From contig JAEXGR010000058.1 in the NCBI GenBank assembly GCA_023450745.1, positions 1 to 63,867 of the forward strand: a stretch of 63,867 nt of DNA, given 5' to 3'. The notes below the pieces were generated by a model that saw only the letters and a program-made list of their open reading frames with translations, did not search any database and was not told the origin of the DNA. The stretch comes from Synergistota bacterium (GTDB lineage: Bacteria; Synergistota; Synergistia; Synergistales; Synergistaceae). A program made the position numbers and the translations under genes. Shown in pieces: positions 61,776 through 63,867 of this stretch (positions are counted from its first letter, which is position 1; the number at the start of each line of letters is the position of its first letter).

Positions 61776-62849
61776 TTGACCGTCCAAAAAAGTTTCACAA
61801 TATTTGTAATCATCGTCGTCCTGTCGATAGTGGGAGTATTATTTTGGAGTATCGACGCCTCGACCTTCGCCATGCTTAAAAACGCGGACGCCGGGCTCCT
61901 GCTCTGCGCCGCCGGGCTTGTCGCCCTCGGGTGGATGCTCGACGCCTGTAAATTTATGACGCTGGCGCGCGCCGCCGGGGAAAAACTTTCCTTTAAATCC
62001 ACCATCGCCGTCGTCTGGATAAACTATTTCGGCTGCGCCATCACCCCGATGCAGAGCGGCGGCGGGCCGTTCCAAATCTACCTGCTCTATAAAGACGGCG
62101 TCTGCGTCGGAAAATCCGTGGCAATCACGCTGGTGCGCACCCTGCAGATACTCTTCCTGCTCGCGCTGGTGGTGCCCTTCTCCCTGCTCGCGGACCCCGA
62201 GATGCTCAAAAGATATGTATATATGCGCTGGTACGTGTGCTACGTCGTGATCTTTATCGCCCTCTGCGCCTTCCTGCTCGTCGTCAGCGTCATCCGCCCC
62301 CAGTGGATGAAGCACTGGGTCAACGCGATCCTCGTCTGGGTGAAGCGCCTGGGGATACTGAAATCCCGCTACCTGCTCCACGCGGCGCGCTGGGTCAGCC
62401 GGGAAATAGACGCCTACAACACGAACATCAAACTCTTCACCTCGACCGGCAAATGGTGGCTGCTGCTCTCCGTATTCTTTGCCGTCGTTCACCTGATCGT
62501 CTACATGTCCGTCATGCCGTGCCTCATCAAGGCGGCGGGCTTCAACGTCAACTACGTCCAGTGCCTGCTGGCGGAATCCCTGCTCCTCTTTATGCTCTAC
62601 TTTGTGCCGACCCCCGGCGCGAGCGGCGCGGCCGAGGGCGGAGCCGTCGCGGTATTCGGGCTGTTCGTCCCCTGGAGTGTGGCCGGCGTCATGGCCGTCA
62701 CCTGGCGGCTGCTCTCCGAATACACCGGCGTCGCGCTGGGGACCTTGATCGTCGTCAGAATGCTGGGCTGGGGCGGAGCAAATAAAGTTATGATCGCGGA
62801 ACATGAAGCGATAGAAAAAACAGAGGAGCCAAAAAATGAAGGTAGATAA
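61776..62849 (+). CDS. UPF0104 / lysylphosphatidylglycerol synthase TM-domain-like protein
   Basis: 357-residue inner-membrane protein with 7-9 predicted helices, matching the membrane (flippase-like) domain of the MprF/AglD family but without the C-terminal aminoacyl-transferase domain. Typical pieces are WINYFGCAITPMQSGGGPFQ and the later FVPTPGASGAAEGG. Such stand-alone forms are thought to move or modify lipids; the substrate is unknown. TTG 61776 has GGGGAGGG 6 nt upstream. Its last codons overlap the ICMT-like gene by 14 nt, so the two probably act together. Confidence 0.87.
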   Translation: MTVQKSFTIFVIIVVLSIVGVLFWSIDASTFAMLKNADAGLLLCAAGLVALGWMLDACKFMTLARAAGEKLSFKSTIAVVWINYFGCAITPMQSGGGPFQIYLLYKDGVCVGKSVAITLVRTLQILFLLALVVPFSLLADPEMLKRYVYMRWYVCYVVIFIALCAFLLVVSVIRPQWMKHWVNAILVWVKRLGILKSRYLLHAARWVSREIDAYNTNIKLFTSTGKWWLLLSVFFAVVHLIVYMSVMPCLIKAAGFNVNYVQCLLAESLLLFMLYFVPTPGASGAAEGGAVAVFGLFVPWSVAGVMAVTWRLLSEYTGVALGTLIVVRMLGWGGANKVMIAEHEAIEKTEEPKNEGR

Positions 62850-63420
62850 GAAAATCAGCTCGCTTGCGTTCAAGGGAAGGGGCCTCTTCTGGGGACTCTT
62901 TGCCGCGGGAATCCTCATCTTTCCCGGAGAATTCGACGCCGTCAGATTTGCGGCGGGCCTGCTGCTGGTGCTGGCGGGACAGCTGCTGCGCTTTTGGGCG
63001 GCCGGCTTTATCCCGAAATACCGCACGGAAGTGATCGGCGCGCCCGTACTGATCACCTGGGGGCCCTACAGCTGGGTCAGGAACCCTCTCTACGCCGGAA
63101 ACGCGCTGATGGGGCTGGGATGGTCCCTGATGGTCAGCTGGGGCTGGGTAGGCGCTTTCGTGATCGCTTTCCTGCTGCTTTATTCATTCATCGTGATTCC
63201 GGCGGAAGAAGATTTCCTCGCGGAAAAATTCGGGCCGGAATACGCCTGCTACAAAGAGGCGGTGCCGGCGCTCTTTCCGTGGCCGCGGCGGGGATTTCCC
63301 CCCGCGTCTCCCAACGCCAGGCCCTTTGACGCCAAGCGGGCGCGTGAAGAAGAAATTTACTCGATTCGCGTCAACATCGTGGTGACGGTCGTGATCGTCG
63401 TCAGGCTGTTCTTCCTGTAA
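62836..63420 (+). CDS. ICMT/PEMT-like membrane methyltransferase
   Basis: 194-residue protein with ~4 membrane helices and the SAM-binding region of the isoprenylcysteine carboxyl methyltransferase / phospholipid methyltransferase group: GPYSWVRNPLYAGN, then AEEDFLAEKFGPEYACYKEAVP. Bacterial members methylate lipids or small molecules rather than prenylated proteins (family knowledge). ATG 62836 has GAGGAG upstream and overlaps the preceding gene. A terminator follows. With the UPF0104 protein it forms a likely lipid-modifying pair (inference). Confidence 0.87.
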   Translation: MKVDKKISSLAFKGRGLFWGLFAAGILIFPGEFDAVRFAAGLLLVLAGQLLRFWAAGFIPKYRTEVIGAPVLITWGPYSWVRNPLYAGNALMGLGWSLMVSWGWVGAFVIAFLLLYSFIVIPAEEDFLAEKFGPEYACYKEAVPALFPWPRRGFPPASPNARPFDAKRAREEEIYSIRVNIVVTVVIVVRLFFL

Positions 63421-63439
63421 AACGCCTAAAAAGCCCGCG

Positions 63440-63467
63440 GCCGCGCCTGATAAGGGCGCGGCTTTTT
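63440..63467 (+). terminator. Terminator after the ICMT-like gene
   Basis: GCCGCGCC (63440-63447) pairs with GGCGCGGC (63455-63462), followed by T5. Confidence 0.9.
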
Positions 63468-63867
63468 CATGCCCCGCAAGGAAGGGCGCGGCCCTGGCGG
63501 CGAAGCGGCGTTTATTTGGCCGCCGCCCTCCGCGCGCGGGGGACGGCCATTCGGGCTTCCGGCCCGCGGGGCCTCTGCGGCGGGGCCCGCGCGCTTCCGC
63601 CGCCCGCCGGGGTCAATCCTCAAAGTAAATGCAACCTGGTCAGACTAAACGCAAGCAGTTGCGTTTAGTCTAAATAATATAAAAGCAGCGACAGGAAAAT
63701 ATTAAAAAGGCAAAGAAAAACAAGAGAAAAGCGAGTAAACACAGATGAAAACAGGATAATAGCCGCTTTGGCCGATAAAAAAGGGCACAGTAAAACTGAC
63801 GTTGCTATAGGCCTAAAAAACTTTTTCATGGTAAACGCAACGCCAATTACTTGCAAAACACAGGGTA
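63468..63867. other. Gene-free right end, G+C-rich then A+T-rich
   Basis: 63468-63610 is extremely G+C-rich; from ~63611 the sequence turns A+T-rich to the window edge. No gene with an SD is supported. It holds a 13-bp perfect palindrome (63642-63671) and several TAAAYGCAA copies. Confidence 0.6.
63642..63671. repeat. Perfect 13-bp palindrome with TAAACGCAA
   Basis: 63642-63654 pairs perfectly with 63659-63671 around GCAG. No T-tract follows on either strand. The core TAAAYGCAA recurs as direct copies at 63626 and 63832, which suggests binding sites or the edge of a repeat family. Confidence 0.55.

Noticed and set aside
63665..63856. Short hydrophobic minus-strand frame at the right end
   Set aside because: The ATG has no SD, and the A+T-rich context alone can produce a Leu/Phe-rich reading; no family is recognisable.

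Overview
This window reads as a stretch of core chromosome from a diderm, high-G+C anaerobe, most likely a member of the Synergistota (Cloacibacillus/Synergistes-like). That placement is inferred from gene content, codon style and gene order; no search was run. Three things point to it. Envelope genes of LptC/LptD type end in a beta-barrel with a terminal Phe. They sit beside features common in Firmicutes: GatCAB, a tRNA-sensing T-box leader, and ComEA/ComEC/ComF. Start codons are unusually often TTG, each preceded by a good Shine-Dalgarno (SD) site. I see no phage, insertion sequence or CRISPR array. The last ~250 bases become A+T-rich and may be the edge of something different.

Layout. 1-487: a 5S rRNA gene with its terminator, then a promoter-to-terminator unit of ~180 nt with no ORF (candidate structured RNA), then a divergent small secreted-protein gene (486-953, minus). 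1067-7975: miaB-comEA-comEC-coaX-dus-lysS, tightly packed or overlapping. 8256-13617: ligA-gatC-gatA-gatB. 14053-18121: an EF-G-like GTPase with its own promoter and terminator, then an MFS transporter and a B3/4-domain protein. 18237-22832 (minus): clpB then htpG, the heat-shock block, with an unusual repeat operator in front of clpB. 23181-30611: cspA, then lon-like protease-nth-tilS-hpt-ftsH. 30748-37611: uvrB-uvrA-rlmB-metK. 37672-40347: comF-pfkA-D-glutamate cyclase. 40468-50472: a small membrane protein, rho, an LysM/M23 peptidase, pyrG, an unknown secreted protein, lptC, an LptA-LptD fusion and ddl. 50556-51044 (minus): greA. 51165-55780: a threonine-specific T-box leader and thrC-thrB-lysC-asd. 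56152-60133: nif3-trpS-scpA-scpB-rluB. 60194-60952 (minus): a TtcA-like tRNA thiolase. 61041-63420: a degenerate response regulator, a UPF0104-type membrane protein and an ICMT-like methyltransferase.

How it works together. Much of the window serves translation quality: tRNA modification (miaB, dus, tilS, ttcA-like), tRNA charging (lysS, gatCAB, trpS), rRNA modification (rlmB, rluB) and an EF-G paralogue. Proteostasis (clpB, htpG, ftsH, Lon-like), DNA repair (ligA, uvrAB, nth) and envelope building (ddl, lptC, lptD, M23 peptidase, D-glutamate cyclase) make up most of the rest. The aspartate-family operon thrC-thrB-lysC-asd is controlled as a unit by threonyl-tRNA charging; the specifier codon ACC can be read directly.

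Most notable signals: the Thr T-box in this apparent phylum; a CtsR-like arrangement of heptads with a non-CtsR sequence at clpB; the ORF-free transcription unit beside 5S rRNA; a ~225-bp terminal-inverted-repeat element at 55864-56088; a CTG start for the TtcA-like gene; a response regulator lacking its phosphoacceptor Asp; a ~240-residue charged extension on Rho; and the 77-bp uvrB/uvrA overlap. I do not see a clear-cut novel multi-gene system. The best candidates for new biology are the regulatory and RNA elements and the unknown envelope protein between pyrG and lptC.
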